A stretch of 64,000 bases of DNA from Todiramphus chloris collaris (GCA_025345505.1 JANVCC010000064.1:2962742-3026741); one strand, 5' to 3'; positions 37,674 to 48,924 are shown, counted from the stretch's first letter. Made by a program: numbers and translations. Notes: generated by a model not told the origin, from the letters alone.

Positions 37674-39222
37674 CTGGGTGAAAGGAGAGGGGTGAGAAAG
37701 GGAAGCTGTGGCAGCTGATGGGGTGGGATCCTTGGCCTCAAAGGGACAGCGAGGGACCCAACTCGCTGCCCAGCCTCACCCCATCTGACAGGGTTGGGGC
37801 TCACTTACCTCCTAGTCCTCACTCAACAGCAGGACCTGCTCTGTCTTGGTGTCCAGCTTGGCTTGGAGCAGGCGCTGGGACATACTGCAGCAAAACAAGG
37901 TTTGGGGGGTGCACAGGAACCCCCGTGACAAACGGGCTGGCTTTAAGCCAGGATCAGCCAGCCCTTTCTCCTGGCAGGGGATGGGGGTTTGAAGCCCACG
38001 GGCTTTAATTCCCAAGAGCAGGGTGAATGGGAACCTGGGCTTCCACCTGCCAAGGATGGGTAACCCAGGCTATGTAGGGTCTCTGGGTGAGGGGAGCCCT
38101 GGGAAACGTGGCAGCCCCCCCAAATGCCGTGCTGGGCGATGCTCACCAGTGTCGCGTGGGCTCCAGCTTTTCCTTCACCGCCTTGTCCCCCACCACGCTC
38201 AGCACGTAGCAGACCTGGGTTTGGCTGCAAGGACCATGCCAGTCCCCTCAGATGCTGCAGCTGCCACCTCCAAGCTCCCTAGCCTGGCACGGTGGCATGT
38301 CCCACCCCATCCCCAGCTGGTCCCAGTGGGCACCATGGGGCTTCACCTTTGCCTTAAGAGCCAGACCGTGGTTCTGTCCTCCAGGAAGGAGTGGCTGGGT
38401 GGCCGTCCCCGTGGGTGCACAATCAGAGTCCTGTTATCCTGCTAAAAGCAGAGGGGGACGAGGTGTTTGGGGCCTTGGCACAAGGAGCCCCGGAGTGGAG
38501 AGCCCCTGGACACAGGGTGGCTGAAATCCTCTGCCTCTGAGGCAAAATGGGGAGGGTTCTCAACCAGTGGTATGTTTAATCCCAAAGTATCCCGTGGAAC
38601 ACCCCTCCATCCCAGTACCTCCCAGCTGCACCTCGCCGAGCTCCCAGACAGTGCCCTTTGTGGGGCACAGCCATGCTCAGCCCAGGAACCCAACCTGAGG
38701 GCCCATCCTGCTCCCTGCCGGGCAGGCTGGAGGAGCCATCGCAGAGCCTGACCACTGTGCCATGCCAGCCAGCGTCCACCTGAAGAACCTGGAAGTCCTG
38801 TCTTTAACCTGCAAAGGCAAGTGAAGGCACCATCAACCACAGGCAACCCTGGAGGATGATCATTCTCTGCATCCCAAACCCCAGCCCTGCCTTGGCACGA
38901 AATCCGGGGCAAACCTCCCTGGATGTAAATCCCCAGCTCCCCCAGGTTGCCATTGGCATTCACGCGCCTTCTCCTCACCTTGTGCAGCCACTGCTCCATC
39001 AGTGAGACCCTCCTCATCTCCACTGCTCGGGTACCCTGGAAAAGAAGTGGTCCCTGAGCCCCCTGCCCTGCCCAGTGTGCCACTGGTCAGTGGGGAACCT
39101 GCTGCAAGGTCCCAGCTAAACCCCTTCCCTGCCCCGCTGCTTACTGGGGCACAGCCAGAGGGGAAGGGAGCGCCGATGCTTTTCTGTGCTACGATGTACA
39201 CCAGCCACATCGAAACAATCAT
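37545..39222 (-). CDS. SPATA19: SPATA19-like gene, compact avian form (126 aa)
   Basis: This is a small gene just 3' of IGSF9B on the same strand. Coding exons are 39222-39145, 39035-38979, 38441-38347, 38224-38147 and 37884-37812, all with GT-AG junctions. Phases are 0, 0, 2, 2, and the join is exactly 127 codons including TAG. A separate 3'UTR exon (37673 to about 37545) follows. The N-terminus MIVSMWLVYIVAQKSIG resembles the start of mammalian SPATA19. The C-terminal half, from LEDRTTVWLLRQSQT onward, aligns without gaps to the mammalian LEERTRIQFIRWSHT region. Known: mammalian SPATA19 (spergen-1) is a spermatid protein of about 167 residues associated with mitochondria. The avian model is about 40 residues shorter in the middle. 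Synteny (next to IGSF9B) supports orthology. The similarity was judged from memory, not by a search, and the middle exon structure is the least certain part. Confidence 0.8.
37563..37568 (-). terminator. SPATA19 AATAAA poly(A) signal
   Basis: AATAAA followed directly by GTTTGTGTG, a textbook G/U-rich downstream element, at the end of the SPATA19 3'UTR exon. Confidence 0.75.
37809..37884 (-). CDS. SPATA19: SPATA19 terminal coding exon
   Basis: The acceptor TTTTGCTGCAG precedes TATGTCC. It encodes CMSQRLLQAKLDTKTEQ and VLLLSED, then TAG at 37814-37812. The donor (GAG before GTAAGTGAG) lies only 3 bases after the stop, so the rest of the 3'UTR is on another exon. A stop this close to the last junction should not trigger nonsense-mediated decay. 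Confidence 0.78.
38147..38224 (-). CDS. SPATA19: SPATA19 coding exon 4
   Basis: A 78-base exon from acceptor CATGGTCCTTGCAG to donor CACTG before GTGAGC. With the preceding junction it reads SQTQVCYVLSVVGDKAVKEK and LEPTRH. It is phase 2 at both ends. Charged residue spacing follows the mammalian helix-like region (EDIMRDRIEQVRR). Confidence 0.8.
38347..38441 (-). CDS. SPATA19: SPATA19 coding exon 3
   Basis: A 95-base exon after a CCCTCTGCTTTTAG acceptor, ending AAAG before GTGAAG. It encodes QDNRTLIVHPRGRPPSHS then FLEDRTTVWLLRQ, entering in phase 0 and leaving in phase 2. The FLEDRT part is the best-conserved block against mammals. The part before it is much shorter than the mammalian middle region. 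Confidence 0.78.
38979..39035 (-). CDS. SPATA19: SPATA19 coding exon 2
   Basis: A 57-base, phase 0-0 exon between acceptor CACTTCTTTTCCAG and donor AAG before GTGAGG. It encodes GTRAVEMRRVSLMEQWLHK. The VExxxVSxxxxWLxK pattern matches the mammalian counterpart, which reads VESEAVSVLHHWLKK. Confidence 0.8.
39145..39222 (-). CDS. SPATA19: SPATA19 coding exon 1 (N-terminal hydrophobic segment)
   Basis: It encodes 26 residues, MIVSMWLVYIVAQKSIG then APFPSGCAP, ending in phase 0 at CCA before GTAAGC. The start lies in a good context (A at -3, A at +4). The short hydrophobic, weakly basic N-terminus corresponds to the part of mammalian SPATA19 tied to mitochondrial localisation. Confidence 0.82.
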
Positions 39223-39798
39223 CCTGGGTGCCCGTCGCTGACACCACCAGTGTCCTGAGCCTGGCACACTACTGGGTGAGAGCTGGAACCGGTGCCATGG
39301 CACCCGTGTCCAGGCACAGGGCTCCCACAGCAACAGGGACAAGGGAACTGCAGGGACCAAGTCCCGAGGGAGCAAAGCTCAGTTCAGGGCACCCACAGCA
39401 GCCGAGATTGTGGGACCTGGCCATGGGGCAGAGCAATTCAGGGCACAACCCTGGCAGGGTTCATCGTCTGCCCTCCCACGAGCATGGCTGAACGGCACAG
39501 CAAAGGGCAAAACCTGGGGCTGAAGGCTGGAGAAGCTCCACAGAGAGCCCCATGTGGCTGCATAGCTCAGAAACTCGGTCCGAGGAAGCACCTTGGGGCA
39601 CCCCGTGGCACAGGAGGACACCCCATGTACCCCATCCTATGCTCAGGGTAAAGACCAGCCCCACACCTTCCCCCACCCCACGGGGGAAGCATCCTCTACG
39701 CAAACATCCCTGGGGCAGCCCACCTCCTCCCCACAGACCCCCTAACCCAAATCAAAGACGCTGACAAAGTCGTCTTTTTTTTTTTTTTTTAGCAAATG
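39223..39798 (-). other. SPATA19 5' flank and space to IGSF9B 3' end
   Basis: About 0.55 kb separates the SPATA19 start codon from the distal IGSF9B poly(A) signal. It must hold the SPATA19 5'UTR and core promoter. I see no TATA box and cannot place the transcription start. Confidence 0.4.
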
Positions 39799-39804
39799 TT
39801 TATT
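39799..39804 (-). terminator. Distal AATAAA poly(A) signal, candidate IGSF9B 3' end
   Basis: AATAAA on the minus strand, followed 8 bases later by a genomic run of 16 A (39790-39775). It is the last hexamer before the SPATA19 region. The genomic A run could itself cause false priming in cDNA libraries. Confidence 0.45.
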
Positions 39805-40808
39805 TATATCAAAATACAAAACATTTCTGAAGCAGGGTAATGTTACATGAGGAGCAAGTTAATCGATTCCAAAACCCATCGTTCTCCTACAGCGTGGTGA
39901 GTCGTACGTAACATTGCAACACTGCCAGAATTTCTTATAGTGGGTACATCAAAATCAAATAAAAAAAAAAAACCAAAAACCAAAACGAACCCAAACAAAC
40001 GAACAAAATGCAAAGAACCCAAAAAAGTCAGTCTATGAACATGCAATGTTACCAGCAATAAATTGTTAAGTACTCAGCAGGCCTTAGAATCCCACCAGGC
40101 AGAGACCAAGGGACCAGCTACTCCCAGTAAGGCAGGGCTTCAAACTCTCACTTCTTCCCATTTTTCTTGGCTTATGAGCGTTTAACTTATCTGACAACAG
40201 TCCAAGAGCCAAAGGGACCCAACTTTCTTGGCAGAGTGGGATTATTGCTTAGAGCCATCAAAGCAGCCCCAGCTCCTAGCCAGACGTCCCCAGGGAGGAT
40301 GAGGAAGGGCAGGGACGGGGCTCGCAGGGCGAGAGCCAGCAGAGGTCTGCCTCGGCCAAGCGCTGCGCAGGTCGGGCTGAGCTGGAAGATGTAAAACAAC
40401 CCTCCCCGGGGTCGAGGGGGCTCGGTGGGTTGTTATCCCCTTCGAGGTGAGCTCTGAGTTCGCCCAGGCAGCCGGGAGGAGCGGGCAGGGCTCCCGGCGA
40501 GGTCTCGGTTACCTGCCAAGGGCAGGCTAGCACCCAGTCGGAAGGAGAGTTTGGGGTGAGGGACCCTCACTCGTGCCTCGGGGGAGTGATGCTGAAATTT
40601 GGCTTCCTCTCCCCAGAGTCCCAGACCCGCTCCCTGGCTGGTCCCCAGGGCCAGGGATGCCGGGCACGCTGCCGTCGGTCCCTCCTGCTGGCATTTCACC
40701 GGCCTTCGTGAGCACGGAGGCCGAGAGCAACGATACAGATACAGAGAGATTAGATTGAGCACGGAATAAGTTTCTTATAAGGCTTTGGTACAGCACCATC
40801 ATGTCAGA

Positions 40809-40814
40809 TTTATT
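40809..40814 (-). terminator. Alternative AATAAA poly(A) signal in IGSF9B 3'UTR
   Basis: AATAAA on the minus strand inside an AT-rich, UTR-like island. It is followed on the minus strand by CTGACATGATGGTGCTG, a G/T-containing downstream region. Candidate internal 3' end. Confidence 0.35.
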
Positions 40815-41244
40815 TGTAAATCGTTTACAGAAAAAAAAAAGCTTACTGAAAAAATAGTGTTTTGTTTCTCTTTTTTTTTTTCAGTTTTGTTTTTTTATTA
40901 TTTTTTATTTTCATTTTATTCTTTTCTCTAGAGGAACATACCTGAAGTTCAAAAATTAACCCTCTAGTTGCCGTCTGGGCTCCCAGCAAATGCTATTTTC
41001 GCTGCGTGCAATCAGAAACGAAGCGACTGGAACCCGACGTCCCACTGACCCATTGCCACAGCCCGCCCGGCTCGCAGGGCACGAGTCAGCAAAATCAACA
41101 CCACAGAGATTCGGCAGCTGATCGCTACTCACTTCTTAGTAGAAATTAAAAGGAAATAAAAAAAAAAGAAACCAACAAAAAGAGAAGGAAGAAAAAATAA
41201 GTCACGACGACAGACGTTATGGAACCAGCGGCACTAAAGTTTCC

Positions 41245-41250
41245 TTTATT
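41245..41250 (-). terminator. Alternative AATAAA poly(A) signal in IGSF9B 3'UTR
   Basis: AATAAA on the minus strand preceded by an AATAACAATAAC run and followed by GGAAACTTTAGTGCCG. Candidate internal 3' end. Confidence 0.35.
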
Positions 41251-41600
41251 GTTATTGTTATTAAAAAGTCAGTTCCACTGGTTACCAATGAAACAGCACC
41301 AAAGAGCACCCTAACGTGTGTTATACAGCGTAATACTTGACATTCAAGAAATGGAAACAAGGGTGGATGGTCTAGTCTTTATATCCATAGGCAAGAAATC
41401 CTTCTGAAAAAAAAAAAACCAAAAAAGAGGAAAAAGTCGTCCCATGCAACCAGGGACCTGTTGGGTCCGGAAGAAAATCCTGCCTGAAAACACCATGGAG
41501 TTAGGAGGGAATTAAATCAAGAGCTACCTATGGAGGTCTATGAGGGTTCAGAGAGTCTACAAACCTATCAAAGGGGATTAAAAAGTCTGGGCTCCCCGTG

Positions 41601-41725
41601 GGATCCAGGGATGCTCCCCCAAAAGAGCCAGGGATGCTCCCTGGAAGAGCTAGAGATGCTTCCCAGGGATGCAACCCCAGGAGAGCTGGAGATGCTCCCC
41701 GGAGGGATCTGGGGATGCTCCATGA
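41601..41725. repeat. Degenerate minisatellite with GGATGCTCC core
   Basis: Five irregularly spaced copies of a GGATGCTCC-like core, each followed by C/G-rich and AGAGC-rich spacer, with unit lengths of roughly 20-35 bases. It lies inside the putative IGSF9B 3'UTR. Confidence 0.6.
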
Positions 41726-42176
41726 GAAGCTGGTGCATGGGTGCAATCTCCAAACGCCCAAAGGATGGCTCAAGAAACCTTAGGGCAAGGGAGGTGTTTC
41801 CTGGAGGATTTCTACAGGGTTTTCCCCCACGGGAAACACAAAGGGACCAGAGCCTGCACAGCCATAGGGAAGGTCCTGCATCCCTCTGGGGCCATGGGAG
41901 CATCCCCTGCCTGCTCTCTGCCAGCCCCACAGAGGGAAAAGAAGAGAAGTTTGGCCTTAAAGTGCACGTGGGAGGGCAGGGAGCTGGTGCCAGCATCTCC
42001 CACCGAGCCAAAACATCTCCCAGCGGAGACAGGTGCTTTCCCACGCAGCTCTTCCCAACAGCCAGGCGGGAAGAGCCTGGGAGGGGGCAGGAAGCAAACA
42101 CCCCTCCAAAAAGCAAGCTCCTGCCAGATGTGCGTGGCTGCGGCGGATGGAGAAAGAGGGGTCACGTGTACCGAAG

Positions 42177-42205
42177 AAATAATAATAGTAATAATAATAA
42201 TAAAT
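42177..42205. repeat. (AAT)n microsatellite
   Basis: AAT/AGT units, about nine in number, inside the putative IGSF9B 3'UTR. Confidence 0.95.
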
Positions 42206-42730
42206 TAAAGAGACCCAAGGGAAGCGGGACGATGCTGTCGGCGCGGCCACCCCCCCCCATCCCACGGCTCCCGGGGAGGAGCGGCTCTTTATGTGTCTGT
42301 TTGGCATCCAGAGGGTTAACGGTACTGTGGAAAGTGTGCTTTGTAAACATTTCGCTTGGTTTTTTCCTGTTTTTTTTCTGTAAGTGATTCCAGGGGAGAT
42401 GGGGAAAGGAGAAAGCTGCCCGCCCCCCAGCCCACCCCCAGCAATACCCCAAAGCCCCACCGGCCATGGGGGCAACGTAGCCCCGCAGCCTGGACACCAA
42501 CCGGTGAGAAATCTCATCCCTTCTCTTTCTCCTTATATCTCTTTTTGTTGTTGTTTTTGTTGAGTTTTTCTTTTCTTTTTTTTTTTTGTTTGTTTTTTTT
42601 TTGTTTTTTAAACATATAAAATACTCACTTATGTATTTACTGCTAATAAATGCAAGTTAGTCCCACCAAACATGCTTTGCTTCGATATCAAGAAGTGGTG
42701 CTGAACAAATCTCGGCTTGATATTAGAAAC

Positions 42731-42761
42731 ACCCCCCCCCCACCCCCCCCCCCCTTCCCCG
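42731..42761. repeat. Poly-C tract
   Basis: Interrupted run of about 23 C with a single A, then TTCCCC. On the minus (transcript) strand this is poly-G. Confidence 0.95.
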
Positions 42762-43950
42762 ACGAAGAAGACAGAAATATCATGGAAAATACAGGTGACA
42801 CCTACGGAGGACACGGTGCCGCTGCGAGGGGGCCAGCTCCTGGGCATTACATTCCTGCCTCAGCCCATCGGGGACGTGGCGTGACAACGGCGAGGGACCT
42901 CTGCCTGGCTTTGGATGGGTGGGAGCACCCTGGGGGCTGCGCCGCCACCACCCCCGGCCTCTCTGCAGGGACATCTGAGACCCAAAACCAGCATCTGGGT
43001 CCCCCCAAGGGCCATGGGAACCAGTCCAAGAGGAGTAGAAGCCCCTTCTTGCACAGCTGCCCAAAGGCAATCCCCAAGTCCTGGCCCAGGAAGGCAGAAG
43101 GGATGGCTCACCCACCACTCCCAGGCATCACTCAGCCCCAAAACTGGCTCTTGGCCCCCTCCTGAGGGACAGGGGGCCCAGCGGCTCCACACTGCTTTGC
43201 AGGATAAGCCCCAAGCATCCCCCAGCACCTTCCTCACCGAGCTGGGGCTCTATTGTCTTTGACCCACTGGGACAGGGAGAGCCCCGCATCCCAACCCTGG
43301 CACCCAGCCGGGTACCAGCAGCCTCCCCGCCACCAGTAAAACCCTGATGGTGGGAGGTCTCGTGTTCATTGTAGAGGTATTGACGTGCCTACGGAGAAGG
43401 TGCCCTGCTCTGGGGACCCAAGGGGACCCCACAGCGGCCACTCCGTGGGGCTCCATAAGCCATAGGAAGGTTTGAGAAACCCTCAGGATGTAGGAGGGTG
43501 GTGAGGATGGGTGGCCACCGGCACCCAGCGAGGTAGCGGCGTAGGGGAGCTCGTCCCCTCAGCGTCCCCCCCCCATCCTGGGTCACCCCCACCGGGTTGC
43601 AACCGGCCTCGTCCTTCCCACTGGAAATAGCACCCTAGAAGTTGAAATTTGCCTTATTTCTCTGAAAACAAAACCCAAGCGAGACACAGCCCTCGGTGGA
43701 AACGCCACCACCGGGCAAGCTGGCAGTGAAAGGGGTGCCCGTGCTCACATCCCAGCCCTGGGCTGCTTCCCATTTCCATGTTTTTTCCCCCCTTTTGAAA
43801 GAGGGAGGCAACAGCAAACGGCAGGGACGGGGGCCAGAGCCAGCGAACTCCCACGAGCCCCCCAGCCTTGCCCAGCCCTCCTCTTCCTCGCCACCGTATT
43901 GCTGAAACAGCACTAGGCATGGATACAAAAATAAAACAGCTATGTGACTT

Positions 43951-44011
43951 AGATATATATAATTTTTTTTCATATATATATATTTGTATATATATTTTTG
44001 TCTATTTATAG
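43951..44011. repeat. (TA)n-rich segment
   Basis: Several short ATATAT runs separated by T-rich spacers, inside the putative IGSF9B 3'UTR. Confidence 0.85.
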
Positions 44012-45638
44012 GTGGATGGAGAAGCAGCGAAGCCAAAGCGCAATATAATGTAAAAATACTCGCTCTGCTCCCGCTGTTCAGACTCTCCCCACCTCTGACA
44101 GCCTCTCTTCATGCTGCACAGAAGTTTCTGACACCTATTACTAAGGAATTATTTTAAATAGTTATTCTCCCCCCCCTTCTAAAATAGAAAGTAAATATAT
44201 ATTTGTTTAATTTTATATACAATGCAGTTTCAGTACACCAATATCGTTTCTTTAGCTAGAGATACTGGGGCTCCTTTCTCAAGTCTTCTTGATTTTTATT
44301 TAAGTGCTGGGGGGGGGAGTGGGTGGAAATCAGAGCTTTCAGACCACAGGACCGCCCTTGTCCCAGGAAGATGGGCACCCCCCCTCTTGGTCCCCTGTAA
44401 CCTCAGGAGAACAGGAATAGAAGCTCTCCTGGGAGAGAAATTGTCATTTCGATGGTAAAGCAAAAAACTGGGCAAACTCTCCTCATCCTGGGGATGCCAG
44501 CCCCACTATACCGTCTGTCCCACCCCACTGCTACCAGTATAAAACCCCTTCTCTACCACTACAGCGCATGCTTTTGACATCCAAAACCCCTCGACCTGGA
44601 CCAGCCCATCTGCTCCCTGTTTCTCTTGCCCACCCCCTCCCCAGGTACGGCCCTCGAGCCACCCATGCACAAACCAAAAAAATCCAACCCAAAACTAAGC
44701 TGAAGTGGGGAAATGGGAGTAAACATCCTGTTTTCTTTACGGGTTGCAGGGATGGGGTCCAGGAGAGCAGCAGGCATCCAGCTTGAATTTGGCCGCCACC
44801 GTGCCTGGCACCAGTACATTTTGCCAGTACCGGCTCTGGCATCACTGGTGAACGAATCCCATCTATGCTTTGGACCCTGAAAGTCCTGCTAACGAGGTTT
44901 AAAAATAAACAAGACACTGTGAAGAACATCTTGTCCTGACGAGGAGCCACCGCTGGGACTGGCTGGCACAGCCGGCGCCGCGTTCCTCAGCCCGAGGGAC
45001 AAATTTAGCCCTATCCTTCTCATCCCTTCTGACTCATGTTTTTTTTTCTGGGAAGAACAGATGCAAAGCGAAATGCTTGCACATCAGTAACTGGAGAGCA
45101 GCATCTAGAGGGACTTCAGAGAAGGGTTTCTGAGTGGCAGTGCTTTTTCTTTAAACGACTGCACCAGAGCTGAGGCAAAGTGACATCTCTTCCCCGTCTC
45201 ATGCCCTGCTTGTGACAGGCACGCAGAGGAGAGGACCTCTCACTCCTGCTTCTCGATATCCTGGCCCAGGGGTGAGTCACATACAATGGACAAAGCGAAA
45301 AAAGAAAGGTAAAAATGAGGGAGAATATTAACTTTTTTTAAAAAAAAAAAAGAAAGTCATCTGGTTGTGTGCAGCAGGGATGCAGTGCAGGTCACACCGG
45401 CTGCGGGCCAGCTCTGCCAGTCCGTTCCCAAATCCATCCCCCCTGCCAGGCTCTGGCTGCTTCCAGCCCCTGCCTGGCTTTGCCCATCCCAGTCCCACCC
45501 CCCCACCCTCCATAGCAGCTCTAAACACTCTCCCCTAAAGACAAACATACCCCCCGACATGCAAATCTACTGGACTTCTGCATACCTATCTTTGTCCTAA
45601 GCTTCTCTATCTATTTATATCTCATATATACATTGCGT

Positions 45639-45644
45639 TTTATT
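45639..45644 (-). terminator. Alternative AATAAA poly(A) signal in IGSF9B 3'UTR
   Basis: AATAAA on the minus strand followed by ACGCAATGTATATATGAG. A TG/TA-rich downstream sequence suits a cleavage site, but it rests on the hexamer alone. Confidence 0.3.
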
Positions 45645-48600
45645 CCGGTTCCTTGAAAAGATTTCCTTCCACAAAAAAAGCATCGATTCTGCCAGCCCAA
45701 GATGTGTGGAAGTCCCTGAAGGCAGCTGGTCACAACCTCACCAAAAAATAGCCCCAGCCAAGAGCCGCAGCTGAAACCAACCCAAAACTCAGAGAACCCC
45801 CAAATCCACATCACTGCCAAAAAGCAGGAGGAGAAACCAAAACGCCAGGCAGATCTTGTCCTAATACTGAGCAGCAATAAGTCTGAAGTGCATGTGTCAT
45901 GCCCTGTGACACAACTAAGCCCTGCCAGGATGGTGCCTGGGCTGCTGAGCACAAACCCTGGGCCCTCAGCACCCCTGGAGGTTAAGTAGGGCAACGGTTG
46001 TCCTTCCCTATATATTTCTACATCCAACTATCATCACCTCCAGCCTCACCCCAAAGCGGGTGGCACTGACGCAGCTGACAAGGAGACAGACACCAGATCA
46101 ACACAGCCCGGAGCCCACCAGGGACCGAAGCCAGCCTCCGAGCCATGAGTGCCCACCTCAGGGCAGCAGCGACGAGCATCCCACCCTGGAGAACTGCCAC
46201 CCACCCCTACAGATGCTCCCCACTACCCTGGGAGCTCACGGGGAGTGCTCTGCTCGGGGGGCACCCACCCACAACACCCGGCGAGGTCACCAACCACGCT
46301 GGTGCTTCCTGCCCAGGGCTCACATCCACGTTCACGGTACACGTCTGCAGCAGAGCTGGGAAGAGACTCCGGGAGCCTCCAGCTTCCCGCATCCTACAAA
46401 CCCCATCACTCCAAGCGCCTGAGGACGCAGTTAAAGTCAGGCACAGAAACAGGGCCCCAAGAGGGATACCCAAACACTCCCTTCTCTCCCCACTTACACT
46501 TCTTTGCATTTTCCTTCACGTCAACGTCGCAAAACCAAACCATCAGTGGGTTTGCACAGCAAACTCACCTTGAAATCCCACGCCCGACTGCTCAGCAGCT
46601 CCTGCTGGAAATGCAGGCGAAGCATTTGCCCCACCCCACCACCAACCTGCAACGGGACGGCACGGCTTTGACGGAGAGGGTGCGAGGGATGGCACCCCAC
46701 GACCACCCCCCTCTTTCCGAGGGACCTCAGTGACACCCCTGTACCCACCCCACCACGTAACCTCCCCTGGCTCAGGGTGCCCAAATCCTGCAGCAGCATA
46801 AAACCGGCGCTGGAGCATCCCCACCGCAAACGCAGAGGCGCCAGCAAGGGCCACCCAAAGCTGGTCTGGTACCCACGGCACCGACAGCTCGGCGGAGCAA
46901 ATATTCTTGAGATTCAGAGGCATTTTTTCCACCACGTCCCAGGATTTGCCAAGGGACCTAAGAAACCACATCATGTTCGCAACGGTGCAAGGAGGAGTCG
47001 AACGCTTACTGATGAAGCGAGAGCCGCCTACCTCAGACAAGCTTACAAAATAAGAGAGTTTGGCCCAGGAAGATAAAAAAAATCAAGATATATTTTGCAG
47101 CATGAAAGAAAAGAAAAAAAAAATAAAAAAAGAAATAATAATGAAGCAGCAGCAGCCGTGTTTGCAAACCACCAAAGCGCAACGGAGTTCGAAGAGGGAT
47201 GAAATGGGGGAAGCGTTGGGCACCGTCTGACACAGCTTCGATGTCCCAGGTCCGCGGGAGGAGAGAGGAGCGACCCCCTGCAGAGCATGGAAACCAGAGG
47301 GCTGGGAGAAGCGAGGAGGCTGCCAAAGCGAGAGGCGAGAGCCCGTCTGCCAAAGCGCGGCCCGAGTCTATCGGAAGGTAACTCGGTCTAGCGGGGAAAG
47401 GAGGTAAGGATGGTTTTAGGGAAGAGCCGCTTCCACGAGGTGCCCGGGCGGGATTTCCCACTCCAGCAGCGTGGCCGGTACCCGGCTGAAAGAGAGAGGG
47501 TTGCAGCTCCGGCTGCTAAAGGGCGAAGATCATGAAAAGCAGGGGGCCCAGTGGCTCAAAACACCTGCAAAAGGAAAACAACTCTCAAAAGGCTGACCCG
47601 GCAAGCTGGCGCGCTCCGTCAACCTTCCCTGCGCTCCGAGTCCTCCAGAGCTCCTTAAGACAGGACGAGGGCACGGTCCTGAGGTAGCGACCTCAAGAGC
47701 CTGAAGACACAGCCTTGCCCGTGCAAACGGGCGGCATAAACAGTTTGGAAAGCACTCAAATGAAAAAAAAAACCAACCTTCTGTTAGAGAGGTTGAGGCA
47801 ACGAGAGCGAAAGGAAGAGCAAGTCAGCCGTGGCACAGGCAGCGTAAAGCCTCCAAACGCCTCCCCCCCAGCCAGGGCATCCCCCGGCCCCGGTCGTCAC
47901 CTGTCCGTCGGGAGCAGCCCGGCTCGCCGCGTCGCCGAGGTTACTGGCCAGCCGGTGTGAGCCGAGCAGAGTTTTCCCCCCCGCTGCCCAGCGGGTGAAT
48001 GGCATTAAATCAATTCAGATCCGAGCGGGTTGTAGGGAAACCCCTAAAACACACTCAAATGAAAGAAATCCGCAGTCGTACTGTTAGCGAGGTTGAATTC
48101 TCACGCCGGTAGTTGAGGGTGTTACATCCGGTCAACTCGTCACATGCTCAAGAAAAAGCCCTGGTGCAAGCCAGGAAGAGAGGGGCATTTCTACGAGACC
48201 CTCCGTCCTTCCCGAGACAAACCTGCTTGTGGTTTGAAGCCCACCCACGCGAAGCTGATAAAGCTCGGAAATTATCTCGTTATCGATTTAGAGAGGATTC
48301 ATTGTCGAGTGGTTCAAACCTAAGCCAGGGCTTCGAGGTGGGAAAAGACGCGGTGCTCTGGCTTGTCGCAGTTGCGGGTTTCCGAGCATCCTGCTGGAAG
48401 AGGAAGCACAACCTCCCAGCCCGGATATTTCCAGGCAGAACGATAAACAGGCTCCGACACAAAAGCTCCCGGGGAGCGTGGGGCGGTCGGACCGCTGCGT
48501 CCCGACCACCCGGCCGAGAGCGTCTCACGTCTGTCTCCAAACATCTAAGCCCTTGGAGGTTCAAACCAGCAGCAAGAGCAATAACCAAGGCAAAGCAGAA

Positions 48601-48924
48601 TTAAAGGCGAGATTGCAGGGAATCTCTTGGCAATTCTACCTGGGAATAAACAAAAGTTTTGTATGCAAATGGAGAGCCTGGGGCAAAAACCATGCCTACA
48701 GGCTCTTCTTTGATTCTCCCGATGCTTCTTCTACAGCCTGAATCCACTCAGAGCAAGAATATCCACGTGAAACACTCGGTGTTTTATTCCCAGGCAGGCT
48801 GGAGGGTTTAGCACTTTATCGCAGAGGAAGAAGTGTGCAAACCTGGATGCAGCGGTTCATTTTACCACTTAAAAAAAAAACAAACCCAAAACCACTAAAT
48901 ATTTTAAAGGGAGGGATCACTTGG

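Noticed and set aside
36730-37695. Plus-strand frame of 321 codons
   Set aside because: Low-complexity Ser/Gly/Pro sequence starting near a poly-C run and lying antisense to the SPATA19 3'UTR. No domain or splice support.
39035-39145. Reading SPATA19 exons 1 and 2 as one continuous frame
   Set aside because: Different frames, and a clear donor (39144) and acceptor (39036) separate them.
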